64,000 nucleotides of DNA, taken from Alviniconcha marisindica. Its lineage: Eukaryota > Mollusca > Gastropoda > Provannidae. Positions 12,255-22,800 of this stretch are shown piece after piece (the stretch's first letter is position 1; the number at the start of each line of letters is the position of its first letter). The stretch covers positions 565,001 through 629,000 of the forward strand of contig JABMCL010002580.1 in assembly GCA_018857735.1 (NCBI GenBank), given 5' to 3'. A model generated the notes under the pieces. It searched no databases and had not been told where the DNA came from. It saw nothing but the letters and a program-made list of their open reading frames with translations. The translations under genes were made by a program, and so were the position numbers.

Positions 12255-12635
12255 ACTTTGCAGGCATAAACACACGCACGCGCTTACGCATGCACGCACG
12301 CACTCACCGTCCATCCGCCACACACACGCACGAGTACGGGTCCACCCAACCACCCCTCACACGCACGCACGGGCCCACCCAACCGCCACACACTCGCGTA
12401 CCCCCCCCCCCCCCCCACCGAACACGCCCCACCACACCCCACCCCCAACCCCCCACCCACACACACACATACACGCGCCAAACCATCACGCACCTGCCCA
12501 ACCATCACATCACATCACACACACACGCACGCGCCCGTCCAACCATCACACGCACGCACCCGCCCAACCATTACACGCACGTACTCACCTATCGAACCGC
12601 CCACACATGCACCCACCCACCCGCCCATGCAGCCA

Positions 12636-12668
<33 letters not shown>
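12255..12668. repeat. Degenerate CA/CGCA-rich region
   Basis: This is a long purine/pyrimidine-alternating stretch with cacgcacgc and cccacccaacc words and a C run near 12,400. It yields His/Thr/Pro-rich spurious open frames. Confidence 0.93.
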
Positions 12669-12670
<2 letters not shown>

Positions 12671-13085
12671 TGAAGAAGAACGAATTTATTTGTCTGTGTA
12701 ACGAGGTAATTTGCCTTTAACTCCTTAAGACGTGCGGATAGGCGGGGGATTATGCTGCCTTATAGCTCCAGATGTTTTTTTCCCCCGCAGTCTGTCAAAC
12801 AGTTCCAGCTTATTGTTGTGGCAGGTTACCGCTCTTGTATCAACACTGATTGCAGTGTTTGGCCAAGGGTTTACGGGGAGGACGGGACGTTATGCTCCCA
12901 CGACCTCGGTGCTTCCACCGCCAGGGGGGAGAGTTAGTTTTGCGGCTTGTCCTGTGGCTTGCCCTTTATTACTGTGGGAGCTAAGCCTTTGTATCCAATG
13001 AAAGGCTTTAGCAGACCAGGCTGTTTGATCTCCGCTCTATTTTTTTCTTCTTTTCTTTCTTTTTTAAAGAGCAAAAGCCAGAGGT
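12669..13085. other. No gene seen
   Basis: Unique sequence with a T-rich stretch at 13,040-13,070; nothing further is supported. Confidence 0.5.
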
Positions 13086-13089
13086 GCCA

Positions 13090-13380
13090 GGTTCAGAGCT
13101 CAGGAGCTGAGTGAATGTCGAGGTGGACTAATAAACCTCATGGTTTCTGTGAACGTAAAGCAACACTTCAACGTTCAGAGCTCAGGAGATGTGTGAAAGT
13201 CGAGGTGGCCGTCCTGGGCTCCCGTCCCTAATAAGCCTACGGTTTCTGTGGACGTAAAGCAACACTTCAACAACATCAGGTGCCAGGTCAGCGCTCAGGA
13301 GCTGTGTGAAAGTCGAGGTGGCCATCCTGGGCTCCCCGTCCCTGATGGTTTCTGTGGACGTAAGCAACACTGAAACAAAA
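13090..13380. repeat. Three tandem satellite/SINE-tail-like copies
   Basis: Copies of ~85-115 bp contain gctcaggagctgtgtgaaag, tcgaggtggcc and ggtttctgtggacgtaaagc, aacactt. These are the reverse complement of the satellite core. Confidence 0.85.
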
Positions 13381-14135
13381 ACAAAAGTGCCAGGTCGTTC
13401 ATGTAGAGAGAGTTAGAGGTGGGGGGAAGGAGACTTTTGAAAATGCAATGCAATAAACTGCAAAGATTCACGCACACTTTCTGCGTAAACCCTCCCCCCG
13501 CCCCCTACGTCCCCCCCCCCCACTCCCCACTGCCTACCGCCGCGGTCACTACGTGTGTCAGTTGTATAATTAATTAATTGGAGTCACTCACGCATTTTAT
13601 TAATCTAAAGATCTGTATGATCAGGTTGGCGTTCCTTCTCGACCGTAACTCGCATTGTGGTTCATCAACTTGATCACGATCCGTCCTCCTAACTGGCAGT
13701 CTTAACGGTAGAAGGGGTGGGGGGTGGGGGGAGTGTGTGTTTCCGTGTGTGTTTGTGTGTGTGTGTGTGTGTGTTGGGGTGGTGGTGGTGAGTGAAGCCC
13801 TCTTAAGGCCACGGTTTAACCCAGACGACGGACCACGGTGACCTGGCACACCTAGTCGGCAGTCCCCCTCTCGTCCCCCCCCTCCCCACCCCCCCGACCC
13901 CAACCACCACCCACCCGTCCCCGGCCTTCCCCCGTAGTGTGTGTGTGGCTGGCAGTGTTCCGCGCTTCGCCTTGCTACGGTCTGGCTGATCCCTCTGATC
14001 CCCCTAATCGGACGAAACGGAGCCGGTGCCAGGCCAGCGGGGCGGAAAATAGTGTGCACAACTCTGTCAACACCGGCAGCCCTGACGGTGGGCTGGCCGC
14101 TTACTCCTGGCTTCACTCCGACTAGCCCGGCACCT
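13381..14135. other. No gene seen; GT, C and G runs
   Basis: It contains a (GT)n tract at 13,738-13,783 and several C or G runs. An open minus-strand frame (13,574-14,116) crosses the simple repeats and is not supported. Confidence 0.5.
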
Positions 14136-14137
14136 GT

Positions 14138-14315
14138 CTGGGGGGGGGGGGGGGGGGGGGGGCAAGGGCCGTCGCCTCAGTCGGTGATCACGTTAGACAG
14201 TTTTCAGACGGTGTGACACCTGTCGTTGTGGGGGGGGGGGGGGGGGTGGGGGTAGGGCGCCGTCGCCTCAGTCGGTGATCGCGTTAGACAGTTTTCAGAC
14301 CGGTGTGACACCCGT
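14138..14315. repeat. ~90-bp duplication, each copy starting with poly-G
   Basis: Two units have a G run (14,141-14,162 and 14,230-14,246) followed by cgtcgcctcagtcggtgatc and gcgttagacagttttcagac, then gtgtgacac. The second copy ends where the next minisatellite begins. Confidence 0.92.
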
Positions 14316-14324
14316 TTTCTATCC

Positions 14325-15490
14325 TTCTTCCTTTGCAGCAACTTTCTGTCTTCTTCTGCCACAGCAACTTTTGTCCTTCTTACTTGCTTCTTTGCCACAG
14401 CAACTTTATGTCCTTCCGCAGAAACTTTCAGTCCTTCTGCCACAAGAGCTTTCTGTCCTTTTTCCTTTGCAGCAACTTTCTGTCCTTCTTCCACAGCAAC
14501 TTTCTGTCTTTCTTCTGCCACAGCAACTTTCTGTCCTTCTGCCACAACAACTTTCTGTCCTTTTTCCTTTGCAGCAACTTTCTGTCCTTCTTCTGCCACA
14601 GCAACTTTCTGTCCTTTTTCCTTTGCAGCAACTTTCTGACCTTCTTCTGCCACAGCAACTTTCTGTCCTTCCACAACAACTTTCTGTCCTTCTTCCTTTT
14701 CCCCAGCAGCTTTCTGTCCTTCTTCCACAGCAACTTTCTGTCCTTTTTCTTGCAGCAACTTTCTGTCCTTGTGCCACAAGCAGCTTTCTGTCCTACCACG
14801 CAACTTTCTGTCCTTTCGCAGCACATCCTTTCTGACAGCACTTTTTGTCCTTTTGCCACAACAACTTTCTGTCCTTTTTCCTTTGCAGCAACTTTCTGTC
14901 CTTCTTCTGCCACAGCAACTTTCTGTCCTTCTGCAACAACTTTCTGTCCTTCTGCCACAGCAGCTTTCTGTCCTTCTGCCACAGCAACTTTCTGTCCTTT
15001 TTTCTTTGCAGCAACTTTCTGTCCTTCTTGTGCCACAGCAGCTTTGTGTCCTACCACAGCAACTTTCTGTCCTGTTTCGTCTGCAGCAACTTTATGTCCT
15101 TCTTCTGCCACAGCAACTTTCTGTCCTTCTTCCACAAAAACTTTCTGTCCTTTTTCCTTTGCAGCAACTTTCTGTCCTGCTTCTGCCACAGCAACTTTCT
15201 GTCCTTCTTCCACAACAACTTTCTGTCCCTTTTTCCTTTGCAGCAACTTTCTGTCCTTCTGCCACAGCAACTTTCTGTCCTTTTGCCACAGCAACTTTCT
15301 GTCCTTCTTCTGCCACAGCAACTTTCTGTCCTACCACAACAGCTTTCTGTCCTGCTTTTGCCACAGCAACTTTCTGTCCTTCTGCCACAGCAACTTTCTG
15401 TCCTTCCACAACAGCTTTCTGTCCTGCTTTTGCCACAGCAACTTTCTGTCCTGCCACAGCAACTTTCTGTCTTCTTTCACAGCAACTCTC
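14325..15490. repeat. Minisatellite with units differing by multiples of 3 bp
   Basis: About 45 units share cagcaactttctgtcc followed by spacers such as ttcttctgcca, ttctgcca, tttttcctttg or ttccaca. Most units are 21, 24, 27 or 30 bp long. Because of this, open frames of 186-386 codons occur on both strands; the minus strand reads as repeated QKVAVAEEG / QKVAAKEKG. A degenerate block near 14,735-14,850 breaks the frame. No unique flanking coding sequence was found, so I list it as a repeat. Confidence 0.9.
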
Positions 15491-15764
15491 TAGTTGTTGT
15501 CATGACTGCAATGAGAGTGAAATAGGGCTTACAGCATTAGGCAGAAGGCTGGGGGAATATGAGAGTGAAGGGTTTTGTTCTTGAGAACATAGTAGTTCTC
15601 ACAGAATGAATTATGAAACTACTTGTGGCTAAAATCAGTGAACTGGTGTTTTGTTCTTCTTTCCTCCCTTCTTTCTCATGCTCCTCAGTTCCAGTTTACT
15701 GCAAGACATGGGTACAGGGTATCTGTGAAAATGCCATTAACAGTAAGAGACCTGTTTCATTGCC

Positions 15765-15765
<1 letters not shown>
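15491..15765. other. No gene seen
   Basis: Unique CpG-poor sequence between the minisatellite and a (TG)n tract. No exon is supported. Confidence 0.55.
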
Positions 15766-15767
<2 letters not shown>

Positions 15768-15825
<58 letters not shown>

Positions 15826-15847
15826 TGTGTGTGTGTGAGTAGATGAT

Positions 15848-15891
<44 letters not shown>

Positions 15892-15963
15892 AGGAGAAGA
15901 GAGAGTGCAGGTGTGTGTGTGTGTTGTGTGGTGTGGTGTGTGTGTCATTGTATATGATGGATG

Positions 15964-16052
<89 letters not shown>
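15768..16052. repeat. (TG)n and (AG)n microsatellites
   Basis: Alternating TG, AG, TG, AG and TG tracts, including about 65 bp of uninterrupted AG at 15,965-16,027. Confidence 0.97.
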
Positions 16053-16057
<5 letters not shown>

Positions 16058-16325
16058 GAATCTGTAGGTTTCTCTTGGTGGTGTTTTAATTTTCATTATG
16101 AAAATCACTGTTCACCATTAGTCCTAAAACACACAGACTCACTGATCAAACCACTCATATGTTTAGCAGTCTAAAGCCAGTAATGTCAGAAGAACATTGT
16201 TATCAAAATCTGTGTAATAATAATAATCATAATCATAATCATAATAATTTAAATAAGGGGGATTTGTAGTGTGCCCGTATACCACACAAGGGAGACAGAG
16301 TGCTTTACAATAAACGAACAACAAT
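16053..16325. other. AT-rich sequence, dispersed repeat fragment
   Basis: It contains an (ATAATC)-like stretch near 16,215-16,245 and a dispersed-repeat fragment (gtgcccgtataccac, gagtgctttacaat). Confidence 0.5.
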
Positions 16326-16332
16326 CATACTT

Positions 16333-16407
<75 letters not shown>

Positions 16408-16645
16408 CACGCACGCATGCACACACACACATGTGCGCTGCGCGCACACAAACACACACACACACATGCGCGCACACACATGCACACACACTCTTTCTCC
16501 GCTACCCCCAATCCCCCTTCTCTCCCTTCTCTCTCTCTCACTCACTCCACACACACACACACACACAACACACACAACACACACCACCTCTCTCTCTCTC
16601 CCCCCCACTCTTTTCTGTCTCCCCAATCCCCATTCCTCTCTCTCA

Positions 16646-16680
<35 letters not shown>

Positions 16681-16765
16681 CACAAACAACACACACACAA
16701 CACACACTAACAACACACACACAAACACACACAACAAACAAACAAACAACAACAACAACAGGAAC
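16333..16765. repeat. (CA)n, CT-rich and (CAA)n microsatellite cluster
   Basis: CA tracts at 16,333-16,400 and 16,645-16,680, a CT-rich middle and a final (CAA)n at 16,740-16,760. Confidence 0.97.
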
Positions 16766-17433
16766 CCAACTGATTATAACTGAATGCACAGTAAGGGGAG
16801 ATTGCTGGTTGTGGTTCTAGCACAGTGAAGTCCTCAAAAAGCCTCAGAATGTAGACAAAGTGTGTTGGACTAGCAAAATAACTTGTTGTTAACTAAACTA
16901 TGTATTAGAGGAACTGAAACTCAAGAAATATATCCACTGAGGGTGCATATATATATATATAACATATTTTATAAAATCAAATCATTTTGACACACAGAGT
17001 TGTGCGTGAAGGGAATTTTTTTTTTGTGCATTGCACTGCATAGTGAAAAGGACCAGCACAGTATACACACATGTGAAAAAACATCTCTTAAAAATTGTAC
17101 ATTGGCTTGCTTAGTACCTGAACCAAGAAAGGTCCTGCAGAATTAAAACTTGAAGTATGCTATACAGCATGCACAGTTTTTTCACATTCACTTCTTAATG
17201 TATATATATTATGAAATCAAATCAATCAAATCAAAAATCATTATTATTCACAACAATACACACATACCTAAAAAATTAAATGGTTTCTTTGACACAGTGG
17301 TCATTGGCTATAAAAAAGAAGAAAAAAGGATGTGGTTATCTTTATTTTGAGGTACACGTGTTTCTACCCTTGGATGTATTACATCCACAGAGACAGCTGG
17401 AAGTCACATCTCTGTGTGCCTGATGTGTTACAG
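16766..17433 (+). other. AT-rich sequence upstream of exon 1
   Basis: Unique AT-rich DNA with a short (TA)n tract at 16,950. No promoter element or start codon could be tied to the gene, and it is most simply the intron preceding the first visible exon. Confidence 0.6.
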
Positions 17434-17517
17434 GAATACATGTCCAAAGCACGGGATATGGAGAGAGAGCTTCGAAACCTCACCATCGAGAAAACACGAG
17501 CAGAGGCATTGTTAGAG
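17434..17517 (+). CDS. Coiled-coil gene, exon 1 of the visible set (28 codons)
   Basis: This exon is 84 bp, phase 0 at both ends, opening with EYMSKARDMEREL and closing with EALLE. The acceptor is a ttacag and the donor GAG|gtaagt matches the consensus fully. It is the first exon I can support. It begins with Glu rather than a hydrophobic residue, so its heptad register differs from most later exons. Its last ~25 bases plus donor are repeated several times in the following intron. Confidence 0.85.
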
Positions 17518-19681
17518 GTAAGTTGCAACATTTATATCATTGGTCTCCTAATGTCAGATGGTTTGAGGAAACACAGGTAGAGACATTGCTAGATGTATGT
17601 GGCTACATTTATATGATCAGTTTCCTAGTGTCAGAAGGGATGAAGAAGCACAAGTGGAGGCATTGCTAGAGGTATGTGGCTACATTTATATGATCAGTTT
17701 CCTAGTGTCAGAAGGGATGAAGAAGCACAAGTGGAGGAATTGCTAGATGTATGTGGCTACATTTATATGATCAGTTTCCTAGTGTCAGAACAGATGAAGA
17801 AGCACAAGTGGAGGCATTGCTTGAGATATGTGGCTACATTTATATGATCAGTTTTCTAGTGTCAGAAAGTTTGAGGAAACACAAGTGGAGGCATTGCTAG
17901 AGGTATGTGGCTACATTTAATGATCTATATCTTTGGTTTCCTAATGTCAGAAGGTTTGAGAAAACACAAGCATTGGCATTGCTAATGCCAGAGGTAGTGG
18001 CTACACTGGGTTTCTAGTTTCCTAGCTTGAGGTATAACACAGGCCAAGGCATTGCTAGAGGTAAGATGCTGCCTTCATATCATTGGTTTTCTAGTGTCAG
18101 AAAGCAGATTTGTGGTTAGCAACATGTATGAATAATGTACTGAGCGGAGGGGGTATTAGGTGTAAGATGCAACCCTTGTCATTTAGAGTGCAGTTTCATC
18201 AAGTTATGGTTATCAGAGTTTTTGTGATGTTCAGAATCCACCAGTATTTAACTCTGTTCCTGTGCTTTAGCTTGTAGGCCATACATGGCAGCCACTATTT
18301 GGGCTGTTTGCACAGAATGTTAAATGGGATGTTCTGATTGGCAGATGCTGCATGAGTGATTGACAGCCAGGAACCCTCTGTTGTTCTTTTGAGATCAACA
18401 TGCATCTGCGCATCTTTGTACTACTGGTTTTACGTTTATGAAATAGCACATCTTGCTTTTACTGTTTTTAGTTTTGTGTGACATTTCTCCTTGTCTTGCT
18501 TTTCCCCAGGACTTGCAGACTCGGTTAACCCGGCAAGAGGAGATCACCGCCCAGCTACGTGATGAAAACAGCAACTTGAATCACGACATCGACCAGCTCA
18601 TCTCCGTCATCAGTGTGGCCCGATCCTCAGGACATTGGGAGGTACTGTGATCGGGCTTGACTCCTTTGTCTTTACCCAGAAAGAGTAGGGTGATTAGAGC
18701 AGTGGAGGGAAGGCTTGCAGTTGCTGTGATCCTAGGTAATGATGCAGCAGTTTTTGTTTGTTTGTTTTTATACCATTGTCAATGTCGTTGTGTCCACTTG
18801 TATAGAGTAGTCTCACGCCATGCAGACAGCCACATGCTTGTTGCACTGGACAAAGAGGGTGGGGGTGGGGGGATGAGGAGAGGGAACTTTGTGGAAAGGG
18901 ATGAAGGAGAGGGAGATAACGAAAGTGTTGAAAAGAAATGCAATTTCAGCTGTCGCTGAAAAGACGTAGTGTCTTGTGTCTTAATTACTCTTGAAATCCT
19001 GTGAAAGTCAGAAGCTATTTTTTCCCCAGTCTTAATAACTTGAATACCTACAGACTAAGAAATCATTGCTGGAATGCAAAGCAGTGTTTTGCAAACCCCT
19101 GGTGGTTTTTATTTGATTTTTTGCTCAGTGTATTATCAGTGTTCTATGGAACAGTTCCAGACTTTTGGAATGACTAATATTTGCAATAATTATATGATGC
19201 TTCTTTCAATTGTCACTTTCTGCTTCTTCTTTTTTCTTTGTGTGGGGAGGGGTAGGGGGGGATCCGGGAAAGGATGACATGAGCTCTGGAAAATGAATTC
19301 ATGTAAAAAACAGTAACAAACTAACATACAATATACATGACTTATTCATAATTAATATTGATAAAAAAAAAATGATTTATTGTTGTCGTGTGTGTGACAG
19401 ATTTTGTATGGTCAGTTTACTTAAAAACTGATGAAAATTAGAAACAAAATTGAGAGAGAGAAAGATGAAAGAGACAAAAATGAAAGTATGGTATGAACAG
19501 ATGAAGCTCATTGAATATACCATTGTCAATTATGACAAGTTTAATATTTATTACACAGATGATAATGTCCAAAAATACTTGTTACGGTTGAAGAAGTTAC
19601 ATGCACGTGCGTCTGTCTAACTCACACAGACACTAAGACAGACAGACTGTCTAACTCACACAGACACTGAGACAGAGAGAC

Positions 19682-19714
<33 letters not shown>

Positions 19715-19721
19715 GCACACA

Positions 19722-19761
<40 letters not shown>

Positions 19762-19810
19762 ACCACACACACACACACCACTCGCTCACTCACCACTCAC
19801 TCACTCACCA

Positions 19811-19856
<46 letters not shown>

Positions 19857-22800
19857 TCCTTCAGACATGTCCCTAGAGTAGGGCAACTAGCAAACTACAA
19901 GACTTGATGTGCTGTGCTCATTTGCTGCACTTGGTGTATATATTTGTGTGTGAATTTCTTCTTTCTTGCTGTACGTGTGTGCTGCTACTTTCACTTCAGT
20001 GTGACACGTCCTATGATCATGTTTTCAGATTGACAATGTTCGGTTCCGGGAGCTCAGCGTTGAACAGGTGTTTGGCTCCCTGCACGAAACGTTCACCAAA
20101 CTGTAAGCATGCTCACCTGCTCACCTCTCACCTGCCACCACAGTCCATGTGTCATGGCTTACACCCTTTGCTTTATTGTCAGTGCACCAGTTGTCATCAA
20201 AGACAAGTGAAAGCCATCACAGTCCATGTGTCATGACTGACACTCTTTGTTTCATTGTCAGTGCACCAGTCATCATCAAAGAGAATTGAAAGCCATCACA
20301 GTCAGTGTGTTGTGGCTTACATGTTTCATTGTCAGTGCATCAGTAGTCATCAAAGAGAAGTAAAAGCCATCACAGTCTGTGTGTCATGACTTACACACTT
20401 GCTAGTGTGTTAAAAGGCCCCATTTATAATGTTGTGCCCAAAGACTTCATGGAAATGTTTGCTAGTGTGTTAAAAGGCCCCATTTAGACTTCTAGAGTGT
20501 TGTGCTCAAAGACTTCATGGAAATGTTTGATAGGGTGTTAAATGACCCCATTTAGATTGTTGTGCTCAAAGACTTCATGGAAATGTTTGCTGGTGCGCTA
20601 AAAGGCCCCATTTAGAGTGTTGTGCCCAAAGACTTCATGGAAATGTTTGCCAGGGTGTTAAATGGCCCTTTTAAGAGTGTTGTGCCTGAAGACTTCATGG
20701 GTAGTCAGCTTTTGCCCCCTTTTACCCACAGGCAAGCATCCAGTGGTGAGTCCAGTCAGGTGCAGGAAATGCGCAGTCAGTTGCGACGCCGTGACGACAG
20801 AATTGATGCCTTGCAGCAGGAGCTGAAAGTTCTCCGCATGGAGCAGGTAATGTTGATTGCTTTACTTGCTGTCATTCTTTTGCTGCATGAAATGTCAGCA
20901 TTTGGAATGTGTGTGTGTTTCAGCCTGTGCTTTCGTTATTATCTCTTTTGTATGTACGCTGATTCAAAGGATTCAAAATGAAACATTCAGCGGGAGGGGG
21001 GATCCCTATGGTGTTCAGTTTTCCGTCAGCCTGACCTTGAACGACACCACTCTGAGCGCAGTGAGTGCTCGAGAGTGGAGAATAGCACTATGTAAAAGCA
21101 GTCAACAACCACCACTTCAGGCCCTCCCTTTTTATACACACAAGCTGTTGTCAGATAGAACAGACCAAGAAAAGCAAGAGGAAGAAATAGGAAAGGAGGA
21201 AAACAAAGGAAAACAACAAATTGTTGCAGATCAATGCTACATACACATTAGGTTTTATGTAGAGTAGATGGATATCAGATGTTGACTTTGTGTGTGCACT
21301 GTGAACATTTCATTGCCTGACTTGTTTTTGTCCCACCTTTATATGGGGGGTCATTCTCTGTGTGCCCTAATGGTTTCCAGTGCTGGTCTCTCTTTGTGCA
21401 TCGCCCTGACATAACCGTACTGGTTGACTGGGTGTAAAACACCAACTTACTTACTTACTCCCTTTGTGCAGGATCGAGGTCACGGTGACATGGGTGACTA
21501 CTCTGTCAGCCGACTCAAGTCAGAGTTACGCAAACTTGAGCAGCGGTCAGAAGACCTTCAGTATGAGGTGAGCTAATGTTGGCCTTCATTTTTCTTGCCA
21601 TTGGCTTTCGAATTGTCTACAATGCTCCTGTGGTCTGCAGCATGGTACGTGTTATGAGTCCGTGGAAGTGAGGTTCAGTATGTCACAGTTTCTCTCTGTT
21701 GACTCCAGACAGTCTAAAATTATTCACAATGCATGTAAAAATTGTTGAGATTTAGGGAGAATTACATCCTTGGGCCAAACTCAGATTTTTTTCCTTCTGT
21801 GGCTGAAAACGTGCCAGAATTCCCTGTAAATTATGCTGATAAACTGCCAGTGGTTGTTTCAGGAAATGCAGATGCTCTCAGACAGTGCAGAAAGTACATA
21901 GGGAAAATAAAACCCCAGATAGGTTACGGTTGGCTAGAGAGTCTCATGCTGAATTTCACTCACCTTCATCGTCTGCTCAACAGATCCAGAACCGTGATCG
22001 GAAACTGTCCACGCTGCAGATGCAGGTGAACGATCTGAACAAGGAGCTGGCGGTGAAGGAGGCGGAGAACAACAACCAGCTGCAGACCATCAAAATGCTG
22101 CAGGACAAACACCGCTCCACGGCTGGCGAGGTGAGGAACAAGGCTGTTGGATGGGTACAGTGATCGGAAAAGAAAGAAAGAGGGAGTTTACGGCTGGTTG
22201 CTTAAATCCAGTGAGTGGCCTAGGTTCAACTCCTGGGCGTGACACAGTGAAGGACTGTGTTTTAGTGAGTCAGCTCTTGTGCAGACTCATCAGTGCCTGT
22301 CTTGACGTCGTGCACATAGCGTGCGCTAAGTTTTCTGTACATGGTGAAGATCCCATGTCCACCTTTTGATAAGAGAAGGCCTAATGGCTGAGGACACGGA
22401 TTTGTCCCAAGTATGTCAGCCTGACATCTGAGGATATTATGATTGCAGCAACTCCTAATGGAAAAAGAAAGAGAAGTGGGGTGAGAGGGGAAGGGGTTGT
22501 AGGGAAGGGAGACAGGAGACACAGAGTTAATTATTTTCTGAATGTCGGTTTAACTGGGCAAATTAAACACACAGTGGTTTCTACACAAGACAGCTTCTAG
22601 TGTAATTCTATCCTGATCTCCCCGAGTACCAAAAAACGCCAGAAAGAGGGGAGGGGTGTTTTGTTTGGGAAGACTTTGTAGACATCCTCACCTGTTTAGG
22701 GTGGGCTGTGAAGTTTGTGTGTTAGACGGGCTGTGACACGTGTGAATGCCGTCCTTGTTTCAGTGGAGGAGGATACCGTATTATGATGAGATTGTGGTGA

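Noticed and set aside
11720..12256. 178-codon minus-strand open frame
   Set aside because: No recognisable motif, no splice context and an overlapping plus-strand frame of similar quality; best explained by chance in CpG-containing unique DNA.
12118..12720. 200-codon His/Thr/Pro-rich open frame
   Set aside because: It runs through CA/CGCA simple sequence.
14333..15493. 386-codon plus-strand open frame and 297-codon minus-strand frame as genes
   Set aside because: They are products of a minisatellite without stops; several frames are open at once, there is no unique coding flank, and the frame breaks near 14,735-14,850.
16271..16783. 170-codon His/Thr-rich open frame
   Set aside because: It is translation of CA and CT microsatellites.
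22764..22796. Possible exon WRRIPYYDEIV with acceptor gtttcag
   Set aside because: The acceptor is good, but the donor (GTG|gtgagg) is weak and the peptide does not look like coiled coil; its length (11) fits 7n+4, yet the evidence is too thin.
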